From NCBI RefSeq assembly GCF_001513975.1, contig NZ_KQ947989.1, forward strand, positions 124,001 to 188,000: DNA of 64,000 nt, in the 5' to 3' direction. Position 1 is the first letter of the stretch, and each line of letters opens with the position of its first letter. Made by a program: the position numbers and the translations under genes. The notes below the pieces were generated by a model. It saw only the letters and a list, made by a program, of their open reading frames with translations. It searched no databases and was not told the DNA's origin. This DNA is from Streptomyces curacoi. GTDB taxonomy: Bacteria; Actinomycetota; Actinomycetes; Streptomycetales; Streptomycetaceae. Of this stretch, positions 26,508 to 35,099 are shown in pieces.

Positions 26508-27983
26508 ATGAACCGTGTCGCGCCTGAACGAGAACACGCATGGCGGGTGGGTACTGCGCCGGGCATATTCCCGTTCATCGGCCACGGTATCGCTTTGTAC
26601 CGTCGCCCGCTGGCTTTTCTGAATTCATTGCGCGCTCACGGGGACCTGGTCGAGATACGGCTGGGTCCGCAGCGCGCCTGGATGGTGTGTCACCCGGAGT
26701 TGGTCCACCGGGTGCTCATGGACTCACGCACGTTCGACAAGGGAGGCCCGCTCTACGACAGGCTGCGGCCGCTGCTGGGTGACGGGGTCGGCACCTGCCG
26801 CCATCAGGAGCACCGGCGCCAGCGCAGGCTGCTCCAGCCGGACTTCCGTACGGCCCGCGTCGCCGACCACACGGCTTGGATGGGCGAGGAAGTGGAGTCG
26901 GTGTGCCGTGAGTGGCGGGCCGGCCGGCAGGTCGACGTCAGCGCGACCATGCTGGCACTGACGACGCGGGTGGTCAGCCGTGTCCTGTTCTGCGACTCGC
27001 TCGACGCCACGACGGCCGCCGAGATGCGCGGCTGCCTCGCCACCATCGTCCGCGGCCTGTTCGTCCGGACGGTGGTGCCGGTCGACGCCCTCTTCCGCGT
27101 TCCCACGCCCGCGAACCGTCGTTACCGGCGTGCGGAAGACCGCCTGCACGCGATCGTCGACGCGGCCATCGCCGAACGCCGAGGGGGCACTTCGGACCGG
27201 ACCGACGTGCTGGGGACTCTGCTGGCGGCCACGCGGGACCAGGGCGCAACGGCGATCACCGAACAGGAGGTCCACGACCAGCTCATCACACTCCTGTTCG
27301 CGGGGGCCGAGACCACCGCCCTGTGTCTCACCTCCGCCCTGGACATGCTGGCGCGGCATCCGGAGGAGGAGCGCCGGCTGCACGCCGAGGTCGACGCCGT
27401 GCTCGACGCGGGCCGGCTGCCCGGTCCCCACGAGCTGCCGCGCCTGGTCCGCACCCGGCTCGTCCTCACCGAGACACTTCGCCACCGTCCGCCGGGCTGG
27501 CTCTTCACCCGCGTCACCACCAAGGAAACGGAGCTGGCCGGCCACCGTCTCCCTCGGGGCGCCACCGTCCTGTACAGCCCGTACCTCCTGCACCACGACC
27601 CCGCCTCGTTCCCCGACCCCGACCGCTTCCGCCCCGACCGCTGGCTGCCGGGGCAGGCCGTCGGCGTCCCGCACAAAGCGATGATTCCGTTCGCCGCGGG
27701 CAGCCGTAAGTGCATCGGCGACACTTTCGCCATGGCGGAGGCAACCCTGGCGCTGGCGTTCGTCGCGCGGAACTGGCGGCTGCGCCACCTGCCCGGACAC
27801 GTGGAGCGGCTGCGTCCCGCGGCGACCCTGGGGCCGAGGTCACTGGTGATGGTCTGCGAACCACGGGCACCCCGACCGACCGGCACACCGCCTCCGGCGG
27901 ACTCCCCCAAATCCCGGGCAGTTGCGGCGCCCGGCGTACACGACCCCCGAACGGCAGGTGGCGACTGTGTCGACGACGCATGA
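26508..27983 (+). CDS. Cytochrome P450 (terpene-cluster type)
   Basis: A 491-residue P450 from ATG 26508, seven bases after a GGGGGG ribosome-binding stretch. The I-helix oxygen-activation motif is AGAETTA, the K-helix ExxR is ETLRHRP, and the heme loop FAAGSRKCIGDTFA contains the Cys thiolate ligand. The last 50 residues are Pro-rich and extend beyond the P450 core. Its stop overlaps the start of the terpene synthase gene by 17 bases, so the two are co-translated and the P450 most likely oxidises the terpene product. Overall it resembles Streptomyces P450s paired with sesquiterpene cyclases. Confidence 0.92.
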   Translation: MNRVAPEREHAWRVGTAPGIFPFIGHGIALYRRPLAFLNSLRAHGDLVEIRLGPQRAWMVCHPELVHRVLMDSRTFDKGGPLYDRLRPLLGDGVGTCRHQEHRRQRRLLQPDFRTARVADHTAWMGEEVESVCREWRAGRQVDVSATMLALTTRVVSRVLFCDSLDATTAAEMRGCLATIVRGLFVRTVVPVDALFRVPTPANRRYRRAEDRLHAIVDAAIAERRGGTSDRTDVLGTLLAATRDQGATAITEQEVHDQLITLLFAGAETTALCLTSALDMLARHPEEERRLHAEVDAVLDAGRLPGPHELPRLVRTRLVLTETLRHRPPGWLFTRVTTKETELAGHRLPRGATVLYSPYLLHHDPASFPDPDRFRPDRWLPGQAVGVPHKAMIPFAAGSRKCIGDTFAMAEATLALAFVARNWRLRHLPGHVERLRPAATLGPRSLVMVCEPRAPRPTGTPPPADSPKSRAVAAPGVHDPRTAGGDCVDDA

Positions 27984-28974
27984 GGAAGTCACGCTCACCC
28001 CGCAGAACGGAATTCCGGCCTCCAACCTGACGCAACTGATCGACGCCCATCTCCATATGCCGTTCCCGTTCCTGAGCAATCGCCACGCGTCCGAAGCGGC
28101 CGCCGGCGTCGACGCATGGTTACGCGCATGCGGGCTGACCGGCGAACTGGGGGTGACGGCGATGATCGCCTTCACTCGGCCGGCCGAACTCGCGTCCTAC
28201 AACAGTCCGACGGTGGAGTTGGACATCCTCCAGATCGTGGCCAACCAAATCGCCTATCAATTCATCTTCGACGACCGGGCGGAAGAGATCGGCCGGCGGT
28301 CACCGGGCGGCCTGCTGCCCATGCTGAGCGAGAGCATCGCAATCCTGCGCGACGACGCCCCGCCCAGCACGCGCCTCGGGGCGGCGCTGGCCGACCTCCA
28401 CCGGCAGGTCCGAGAACGGTGCACCCCCGCGCAGGCCGCGCGCTGGGCCTGGAAGAGCCGCGAATACGTGCACGGCCTCCTGTACGAGGCGGTGGCCCAG
28501 GCCCATCCCCGCCCCCCACGCATGGGACTGAGCACCTCGATACGTTCCCTCACCGCGGGCGTCGAGCCCTTCTACCCGTTGGCCGAAGCGGCGCAACCGT
28601 GCGAGCTGTCCGCCGAGGAGCTCCATCACCCCGTCGTACAACGCCTGAGCCGGCTGTCCGCCGACGCGGCCGTGTGGATACCCGACCTCTTCTCCGCGGT
28701 GAAGGAGCAGCGGGCGGGCGGAATGATCAATCTGGCCCTCGCCCACCAGCGGGCGCACCGGTGCTCCCTGCCGACGGCCGTCATGCTGGCCATCCGGCAG
28801 ATCAACAGCACGATCAGGGAGTTCGAGCGGCTCTTCGAGGAGATCAAACCCGAGTTGAGCCCTGCCGGGATCGGCTACGTGGAAGGCATGGCCGGCTGGA
28901 TCCGCGGGTGTTACTACTGGTCCCGCACCGTGCCGCGCTACGCCGACGCGGCGCTGACGCCCGCCCTCGTGTGA
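27967..28974 (+). CDS. Class I terpene synthase with altered NSE triad
   Basis: A 335-residue protein from GTG 27967 (AGGTGG upstream), overlapping the P450 3' end. It has the bacterial terpene-cyclase layout: an Asp-rich motif FIFDDRAEE at about residue 99, the effector region SIRSLTAGVEPFYPL, the second metal motif at about 237-245 reading PDLFSAVKE, and a C-terminal RY in TVPRYADA. In canonical enzymes the second motif is NDxxSxxKE; here the first Asn is Pro. It should cyclise a prenyl diphosphate, probably FPP or GPP, but product and activity are uncertain. Confidence 0.85.
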   Translation: MSTTHEEVTLTPQNGIPASNLTQLIDAHLHMPFPFLSNRHASEAAAGVDAWLRACGLTGELGVTAMIAFTRPAELASYNSPTVELDILQIVANQIAYQFIFDDRAEEIGRRSPGGLLPMLSESIAILRDDAPPSTRLGAALADLHRQVRERCTPAQAARWAWKSREYVHGLLYEAVAQAHPRPPRMGLSTSIRSLTAGVEPFYPLAEAAQPCELSAEELHHPVVQRLSRLSADAAVWIPDLFSAVKEQRAGGMINLALAHQRAHRCSLPTAVMLAIRQINSTIREFERLFEEIKPELSPAGIGYVEGMAGWIRGCYYWSRTVPRYADAALTPALV

Positions 28975-28980
28975 GGCCTC

Positions 28981-29012
28981 GTGCGCCCGCCGAAGCCGCG
29001 CGGCGGGCGCAC
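28981..29012 (+). terminator. Terminator after terpene synthase
   Basis: GTGCGCCCGCCG (28981-28992) pairs perfectly with CGGCGGGCGCAC (29001-29012) around an 8-base loop, starting six bases after the stop codon. Confidence 0.85.
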
Positions 29013-29021
29013 GGGGCCAAG

Positions 29022-29084
29022 CACAGCCACAGCCACAGCCACAGCCACAGCCACAGCCACAGCCACAGCCACAGCCACAGCCAC
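29022..29084. repeat. 10.5-copy CACAGC hexanucleotide repeat
   Basis: 63 bases of perfect period-6 repeat (CACAGC on the plus strand, GCTGTG on the other) begin 10 bases after the terminator stem. In translation it would read only His-Ser or Trp-Leu runs, with no start site, so it is non-coding. Such a pure array is prone to copy-number change by slippage. Confidence 0.95.
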
Positions 29085-29286
29085 GACCGATTGTCCTCGA
29101 CGGCCGCGCCTCCGAAAGGCACTCATTCGGACCTGACTACCCGAACGGCGGAGAACACAACCACTTCCGCACAGGATTTCACCCGTATCTGTCATCCCCG
29201 TACCCGAATGCACCCACCGGGCGCTCACCATGGGCGTACGCTCTGCGCTGTCCTCCGAGGATCAACGACAGGAAGCGGTAGGGCAC

Positions 29287-32196
29287 ATGGCGCATGGGTC
29301 GCGGCAACCGGACACCGAGCCCCGCCCGTTGCTGGAACGCCAGCGGGAACTCCATGCGCTCGACTCCGCCTTGTCGGACCTGCGCGACGCCGCCGACGGC
29401 CTGCAGCGGGCACGGCCCAGCGGACTGCTCGCCTTCACCGGCCCGGCCGGGCTGGGCAAGACGGCGCTGCTCACCGAGGCACGCGCCCGCGCCGCGGCCC
29501 GTGGGTTCACGGTGCTCTCGGCATGGGGTGGCGAGAAGGAACAGGAGCCGGCGTTCCGGCTGGTGCGCCAGCTCATCCAGCCCACCCTGGCCACGATGGA
29601 CGAGGCCCGACGGCGGGACTTCCTGGGAAGTTGGTACGACATCATCGCCGCCGCGCTCGGCCTGGAGGCGACGGACACCGCCCGCGCGCCGGACCCGACC
29701 GGGGTGCGCGACGGCCTCGACTGGGTCATGACGCGTCTCGCGGCGATGAAGGCGCCCCTCGTCCTGCTCCTGGACGACCTGCACTGGGCCGATCTCGAGT
29801 CGCTCGGCTGGCTGGCCTCGTTCGCTCCGCGGGCCGCCGGTCTGCCGCTCCTGCTCGTCACCGCCTACCGGCCCGACGAACTGCCGCCCGAGGCGGCGCC
29901 CTTCCGCACGGTCGTCGAACGTCACGGGAACCGCCCGTACCCGCTGGCGCGGCTCAGCGCCGCCGGCGTGGCCCGGATCGTACGGAACGAACTGGGCGAG
30001 GGAGCCGAGGACGAGTTCTGCGACGAGTGCTGGTCGGTCACCGGCGGGAGCCCGTTCGAGACCGTGGAACTCGCCATCAGGCTCGCGGAGCGGAATCTGA
30101 AGGGCGCTCAGCACGAGTTGCCCGCGATGCGGGACCTGGCCACCGCGGTCAAGGGCCCTGGACTGATCGAGAGCCTGCGCGCGCTCGGCACGACCACGGT
30201 CCGGTTCGCCCATGCCGCAGCCGTGCTGGGTCCGCCGGTGTCGCAGGAACTCGCCGCCACGCTCGCGGTGATCGGCAGCGAGGACGCCGTACAGGCGACC
30301 GAGAAGCTGCGCGCCGCGCGGATCCTGGCCGACGCGGAAGGGCCCGGGGGCGGTCTCGAGTTCGTCCACCCGCTGATCGCCACGACGATCTACCGGTCCA
30401 TCCCCTCAAGTCTGCGGGTCGGCCTGCACGACCGGGCCGCGGAGGCCGTCCGCGCGGCGGGGTTCGGGCCGACCGCGGCCGCCCGGCATCTGCTGGAGGT
30501 CCCCTGCGAAGGCAGGCCCGAGGTGGTCTCGTGCCTGCGGGACGCCGCCCGCGAGTACCTTCGGGCCGGGGCTCCGGAGGCTGCCCGGCGTGTCCTGTCC
30601 CGAGCGCTGCAGGAGCCACCGCTTCCGGAGGACCGGGCCGCCCTGCTGCATGAGCTCGCGTGCTCGACCTTCCTGATCGAGCCCACGGCCACGGTCAGCC
30701 ATCTCCAGGAGGCGCTGGCGGAGCCCGGGGTGGATCCCCGGCTGCGGGCCTCCATCGTCTACCGGCTCACCCAGGCGCTGGCCCACACGGACCGGCTGGC
30801 CGAGGCGGCGACCGTGTCCGCCGACGAGGCCCGGCTCGCCACGCATCCACGGATCCGGCTGCGCATGCAGGCCGATCACTTCGTCTGGAGCGCCTTCCGC
30901 GCCGACGAGCCCGACTCGTTCGCCCGCTCGCGCCGGCTGGCACGGCTGGCCGAGCGACTGACCGGCCGCCATCTGGAGGAGCGGTACATCCTGGGGCTGC
31001 GGGCGTGGGACGCCATGGTGCGCGGCGAGCCCCGCCAGACGGTCCTCGGATGCGCCGAGGAGGCCCTGCGCGGCGGTCTGAGCTGGACGGACGAGAACCG
31101 GGGCTTCGAGGTGCCCGTATCGGTCGCCCTGGTGTTCATGTACTGCGACCAGCCGCGGCGGGCCGAAGAGCTGTTCACCAAGGGCATGGCCGAGTGCCAG
31201 CGGATGGGCTGGCGCGGCTCCCACCTGGCGCAGGGGCAGACTCTCCTCGGCTACATCCGCTACCGCCGCGGCTGCCTCCCCGAGGCGGAGGAGTTCGTGC
31301 GGGCCGGGCTGCGCACCGCCAACCGTGTGGCGGGGGCCGTACCCGCGCAGTGGTTCGCCATCGGCATCCTCATCCAGACCCTGCTCGCCCGGGGCCGCAC
31401 CGCCGACGCGCGTCACCTCGCCGACTCCTATCACTACGGCGAGGTCGTCCCGAACGCCGTCATCTACCCCGATCCCCGCACGGTGTACGCCGAACTGCTC
31501 CTGGCCGAGGGCCGGCATGACGAAGCGGAGCGCCTTCTGTCCGACGTCGGGGAATGGCTGGACGCACGGGGCTCGTGCAACCCCTCTTGGTGCCCCTGGC
31601 AGCTGCATCTGGCGTCCGCCGTCGCGCCCACCGCCCCCGACCGTGCGCTCTGCCTCGCCCGGGACGCCGTCAAGCGGGCCCGGGACTTCGGTGCCGCGTC
31701 GATGATCGGGCAGGCGCTCCGCGTCGAGGCCGAGGTGACCGGCGGAGCGGCGGCGCTCGAACTGCACGCGGAGGCCGTGGACCACCTGGAACAGTCACCC
31801 GCCTCCTACGAGCTCGCCCGTGCCCAGGTCGGCCTCGGCGCCGCCCTGTCCCGCAACGGCCGGGTGCAGGAGGCCGCCGATCAGCTCTACCGAGGCCTGG
31901 AAGGTGCCGTCCACTGCGGGGCCGAGGCGCTCGCCGCCCGGGCCAGGGAAGAGCTGTCGGCGGCCGGGCTGCGCCCGCTGCCGCTGCGCTATGCGCAGGC
32001 GGACACCCTGTCCGCGCAGGAACGCCGTACCGCCGAACTGGCCGTCCAGGGCCAACCGGTGGCAGTGATCGCCAAGGAACTGCGTCTCACCGAGCAGGGC
32101 GTGCGGCAGTTGCTGTCCTGCGTCTACCGCAAGGTCGGCACCGACGCCGCCGGTCTCGCCAAGGCCCTGGAGAGCTTCCCTCGCCCTCGCCCCTGA
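29287..32196 (+). CDS. LAL-type LuxR family ATPase regulator
   Basis: A 969-residue regulator. ATG 29287 is preferred because the ATPase domain starts at once (LLERQRELHAL); an in-frame ATG at 29230 has a poorer leader. Walker A is TGPAGLGKTALL and Walker B is LVLLLDDLHWAD. A long helical TPR-like region follows, and the C-terminal 65 residues are a LuxR-type HTH (LSAQERRTAELAVQGQ to VRQLLSCVYRKVGT) that deviates from consensus. LAL proteins are ATP-dependent activators often found next to secondary-metabolite genes, so it may control the P450/terpene synthase pair. Confidence 0.88.
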   Translation: MAHGSRQPDTEPRPLLERQRELHALDSALSDLRDAADGLQRARPSGLLAFTGPAGLGKTALLTEARARAAARGFTVLSAWGGEKEQEPAFRLVRQLIQPTLATMDEARRRDFLGSWYDIIAAALGLEATDTARAPDPTGVRDGLDWVMTRLAAMKAPLVLLLDDLHWADLESLGWLASFAPRAAGLPLLLVTAYRPDELPPEAAPFRTVVERHGNRPYPLARLSAAGVARIVRNELGEGAEDEFCDECWSVTGGSPFETVELAIRLAERNLKGAQHELPAMRDLATAVKGPGLIESLRALGTTTVRFAHAAAVLGPPVSQELAATLAVIGSEDAVQATEKLRAARILADAEGPGGGLEFVHPLIATTIYRSIPSSLRVGLHDRAAEAVRAAGFGPTAAARHLLEVPCEGRPEVVSCLRDAAREYLRAGAPEAARRVLSRALQEPPLPEDRAALLHELACSTFLIEPTATVSHLQEALAEPGVDPRLRASIVYRLTQALAHTDRLAEAATVSADEARLATHPRIRLRMQADHFVWSAFRADEPDSFARSRRLARLAERLTGRHLEERYILGLRAWDAMVRGEPRQTVLGCAEEALRGGLSWTDENRGFEVPVSVALVFMYCDQPRRAEELFTKGMAECQRMGWRGSHLAQGQTLLGYIRYRRGCLPEAEEFVRAGLRTANRVAGAVPAQWFAIGILIQTLLARGRTADARHLADSYHYGEVVPNAVIYPDPRTVYAELLLAEGRHDEAERLLSDVGEWLDARGSCNPSWCPWQLHLASAVAPTAPDRALCLARDAVKRARDFGAASMIGQALRVEAEVTGGAAALELHAEAVDHLEQSPASYELARAQVGLGAALSRNGRVQEAADQLYRGLEGAVHCGAEALAARAREELSAAGLRPLPLRYAQADTLSAQERRTAELAVQGQPVAVIAKELRLTEQGVRQLLSCVYRKVGTDAAGLAKALESFPRPRP

Positions 32197-32242
32197 GGCC
32201 TCCCGTCCGGCCGCCGGACTCGGTGTCCGTGCCGGGCCTCGG

Positions 32243-33796
32243 TCACACGGGCCGCGCGCGTCCCTCCCAGTACGGGTCCCGCAACCGCCGTTTGTACAGC
32301 TTGCCGTTGGGGTCGCGCGGCATCTCGGTGATGAAGTCGACGCTCTTGGGCCGTTTGTAGCCGGCGAGCCGCTCGGCGCAGTGGTCGAGGACGGCGGCGG
32401 CGAGGGCGGGGCCCGGTTCGTGGCCGGGGGCCGGTTCGACCACCGCCTTGACCTCCTCGCCCCAGTCGTCGTGCGGGATGCCGAAGGCGGCGGCGTCGGC
32501 GACGGCCGGGTGGGCGAGGAGGACGGATTCGATCTCGGCCGGGTAGATGTTGACGCCACCGGAGATGATCATGTCGATCTTGCGGTCGCGGAGGAAGAGG
32601 TAGCCGTCCTCGTCGAGGTAGCCGAGGTCGCCGACGGTGAAGAAGTCGCCGATGCGGTTCTTCCGCGTCTTGGCCTCGTCCTTGTGGTAGGCGAAGCCGC
32701 CGGTGTTCATCTTCAGGTAGACGGTGCCGAGTTCGCCGGGCGGGAGCCGGTTGCCGTCGTCGTCGAAGACGGCGAGTTCGCTGATGGGCCAGGCCTTGCC
32801 GACGGTGCCGGGCTTCTTCAGCCAGTCCTCCGCGGTGGCGAAGGCGCCGCCGCCCTCGCTGGCCGCGTAGTACTCCTCCACGCACGGCCCCCACCAGTCG
32901 AGCATGGCCCGCTTCACGTGGTCGGGGCAGGGGGCGGCGCCGTGGATGGCGTGCCGCATGGAGGAGACGTCGTAGCGGGCCCGTACCTCCTCGGGCAGGG
33001 CGAGCAGGCGGTGGAACTGGGTCGGGACCATGTGGGTGTGAGTGCACTTCTCCCGGTCGATCAGCCGGAGCATCTCCTCGGGCGTCCACTTGTCCATCAG
33101 GACGAGGCGGTGGCCGATGTGCAGGGACGCGCCCGCGAACTGGAGGACGGCCGTGTGGTAGAGCGGCGAGCAGACCAGGTGCACGTTGTCGTCGAACGGG
33201 CGGATGCCGAAGATGCCGAGGAATCCGCCGAGGTACGCCTCCTCGGGCGGCTTGCCGGGCAGAGGGCGCCGGATGCCGCGGGGGCGGCCGGTGGTGCCGG
33301 AGGTGTAGTTCATGACCCAGCCGAGGGTGCGGGATGCGGGCGGCGACTGCGGTTGCCCGTCGAGGAGTTCGGCGTACGGCCGGAAGCCCTCGACCGTGCC
33401 GATCGCGTACCGGTGGGTGGCGGGCAGGCCGGCCTCGTCGGCGGCGTGGCGGGCGGGGGCGGCGAAGCGTTCGTGGGCGAGGAGCACCTTGGCGCCGGAG
33501 TCGGCGACGATCCAGGCGATCTCGGGGCCGACGAAGTGGTGGTTGATCGGGACCAGGTAGAACCCGGCCTGGCTGGCGGCGAGGTACGCGGCGAAGAACT
33601 CGGCACTGTTGGGCAGGACGACCGCGAAGGCGTCGCCGCGTTCCATTCCGGCGGCGCGCAGGCCGTGGACGAGGCGGTTGGCGGCGGCGTGCAGCCGGCC
33701 GGCGGTCCATTCCTCGCCGTCGGGGGCGATGAGGACCGTGCGGTCGGGATCGGCCGCGGCCTGGGCCCAGAAGCCCGGGGGAGGTGTGCTCGTCAC
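32243..33796 (-). CDS. Acyl-CoA synthetase (AMP-forming)
   Basis: A 517-residue ANL enzyme from GTG 33794-33796 with AAGGAG upstream. Its start overlaps the stop of the flavin oxidoreductase (GTGA). The P-loop is MNYTSGTTGRPRGI, the adenine block YYAASEGGG, the hinge VGDLGYLDEDGYLFLRDR, and the A10 Lys lies in RDPNGKLYKRRL. The SEGGG block resembles FadD-type ligases acting on bulky or cyclic acids. It forms a two-gene operon with the oxidoreductase. Confidence 0.9.
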   Translation of the reverse strand: MTSTPPPGFWAQAAADPDRTVLIAPDGEEWTAGRLHAAANRLVHGLRAAGMERGDAFAVVLPNSAEFFAAYLAASQAGFYLVPINHHFVGPEIAWIVADSGAKVLLAHERFAAPARHAADEAGLPATHRYAIGTVEGFRPYAELLDGQPQSPPASRTLGWVMNYTSGTTGRPRGIRRPLPGKPPEEAYLGGFLGIFGIRPFDDNVHLVCSPLYHTAVLQFAGASLHIGHRLVLMDKWTPEEMLRLIDREKCTHTHMVPTQFHRLLALPEEVRARYDVSSMRHAIHGAAPCPDHVKRAMLDWWGPCVEEYYAASEGGGAFATAEDWLKKPGTVGKAWPISELAVFDDDGNRLPPGELGTVYLKMNTGGFAYHKDEAKTRKNRIGDFFTVGDLGYLDEDGYLFLRDRKIDMIISGGVNIYPAEIESVLLAHPAVADAAAFGIPHDDWGEEVKAVVEPAPGHEPGPALAAAVLDHCAERLAGYKRPKSVDFITEMPRDPNGKLYKRRLRDPYWEGRARPV

Positions 33797-34902
33797 TGGC
33801 CGCTCCTTCCGGCGATGCGGTTGATGCGATCGACGGCTCGCTCGAAGCCGCGGGTGAGGTCGTCGAAGACGGCCTGGACGCTGCGTTCGCTGTTCATCCG
33901 GCCGACGATCTGGCCGACGGGGGTGCCGAGCAGCGGCTCGACCTCGTACTTCTGGATGCGGGAGACGGCTTCGGCGACCAGCAGGCCCTGCAGGGGCATG
34001 GGCAGGATGCCGGGCCCGTTCGCGTCGTCCCAGGCGTCGGTCCACTCGGTGCGCAGCTGACGTGCGGGCTTGCCGGTGAGGGCGCGGGAGCGCACGGTGT
34101 CGCCGGAGCCGGCGGCGAGCAGTTTGCGGGTCAGGGCGGGTGAGTGCAGATCGGCCTCTGTGGTGGTCAGCCATATGGAGCCCAGCCACACACCTTGGGC
34201 GCCGAGGGTGAGTGCGGCGGCCACCTGTTGGCCGCTCCCGATGCCGCCGGCCGCCAGCACGGGCAGCGGGTCGACCGCCTCCACGACCTCGGGGGTGAGC
34301 ACCATGGAGGCGATCTCACCGGTGTGGCCGCCGGCCTCGTAGCCCTGGGCCACCACGATGTCGATGCCGCGTTCCTTGTGCTTGACGGCGTGCCGGGCGC
34401 TTCCGGCGAGCGCGGCGACGAGCACGCCCCGGTCATGGGCGCGGTCCACCACGTCGGCGGGCGGTGAGCCCAGGGCGTTGGCCAGCAGCCTGATCGGATA
34501 GTCGAAGGCTACGTCCAGCTGGGTGCGGGCGACCTGCTCCATCCATCCGGTGATGCGCCAGCCGGACGCCTCCCCCTCGGCGAGTTCGGGCACGCCGTAC
34601 TTGGCGAGGGTGTCCTTGACGAACTGCCGGTGCCCTTCGGGGATCATCGCCTCGACGTCGGCCTCGCTGACGCCTTCCACCTTCTTGGCGGGCATGACGA
34701 CGTCCAGTCCGTAGGGCCGCCCGTCGACATGGGCCTCGGTCCAGTCAAGGTCGCGTTTGAGGTCGTCGGGGGCCGTGTAGCGGACCGCGCCGAGCACTCC
34801 GAAGCCGCCGGCCCGGCTGATGGCAGCGGCGACGGCGGGGAACGGCGTGAAGCCGAAAAGGGCGTGCTCGACTCCCAGTTTCTTGCTCAGCTCCGTCTGC
34901 AT
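33793..34902 (-). CDS. NAD(P)H-dependent flavin oxidoreductase (nitronate monooxygenase family)
   Basis: A 369-residue TIM-barrel flavoprotein of the NMO/2-nitropropane dioxygenase type from ATG 34900-34902. The FMN phosphate site is VLAAGGIGSGQQVAAAL and the catalytic-loop region VVAQGYEAGGHTGE has the family His. Members oxidise alkyl nitronates or act as enoyl/quinone reductases. Linkage to an acyl-CoA ligase suggests a lipid or side-chain role here. First gene of the pair. Confidence 0.88.
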   Translation of the reverse strand: MQTELSKKLGVEHALFGFTPFPAVAAAISRAGGFGVLGAVRYTAPDDLKRDLDWTEAHVDGRPYGLDVVMPAKKVEGVSEADVEAMIPEGHRQFVKDTLAKYGVPELAEGEASGWRITGWMEQVARTQLDVAFDYPIRLLANALGSPPADVVDRAHDRGVLVAALAGSARHAVKHKERGIDIVVAQGYEAGGHTGEIASMVLTPEVVEAVDPLPVLAAGGIGSGQQVAAALTLGAQGVWLGSIWLTTTEADLHSPALTRKLLAAGSGDTVRSRALTGKPARQLRTEWTDAWDDANGPGILPMPLQGLLVAEAVSRIQKYEVEPLLGTPVGQIVGRMNSERSVQAVFDDLTRGFERAVDRINRIAGRSGQ

Positions 34903-35099
34903 GGGCGCAGGATGCCGCAGTCCCCTGGACGACGGAAGACCAATTCTGATGCTGCGTCAGATTTCTGGACGCCCCGCAGCACCCTCGCGAGAACCTCCGG
35001 GGGTCGCCCGCCCCATTGACACATCCCGCACCTGACGGGAAAGTTTCACCGCGCAAGGAGATCCCGGAAAGATACTTTCAGATCACGGGAGGTCCCTGG

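Larger units (their letters stand above)
28975..29286. other. 312-bp intergenic region with hairpin and microsatellite
   Basis: The region between the terpene synthase and the LAL regulator. It contains a 12-bp hairpin at 28981-29012, a pure CACAGC repeat at 29022-29084, and about 200 bp of lower-GC sequence that must contain the LAL promoter. No gene is evident. Confidence 0.8.

Noticed and set aside
28989..29110. His-Ser repeat peptide encoded by the CACAGC array as a metal-binding protein
   Set aside because: The frame has no start codon or ribosome-binding site near the repeat and continues into the antisense or wrong frame of the LAL gene; the array is intergenic.
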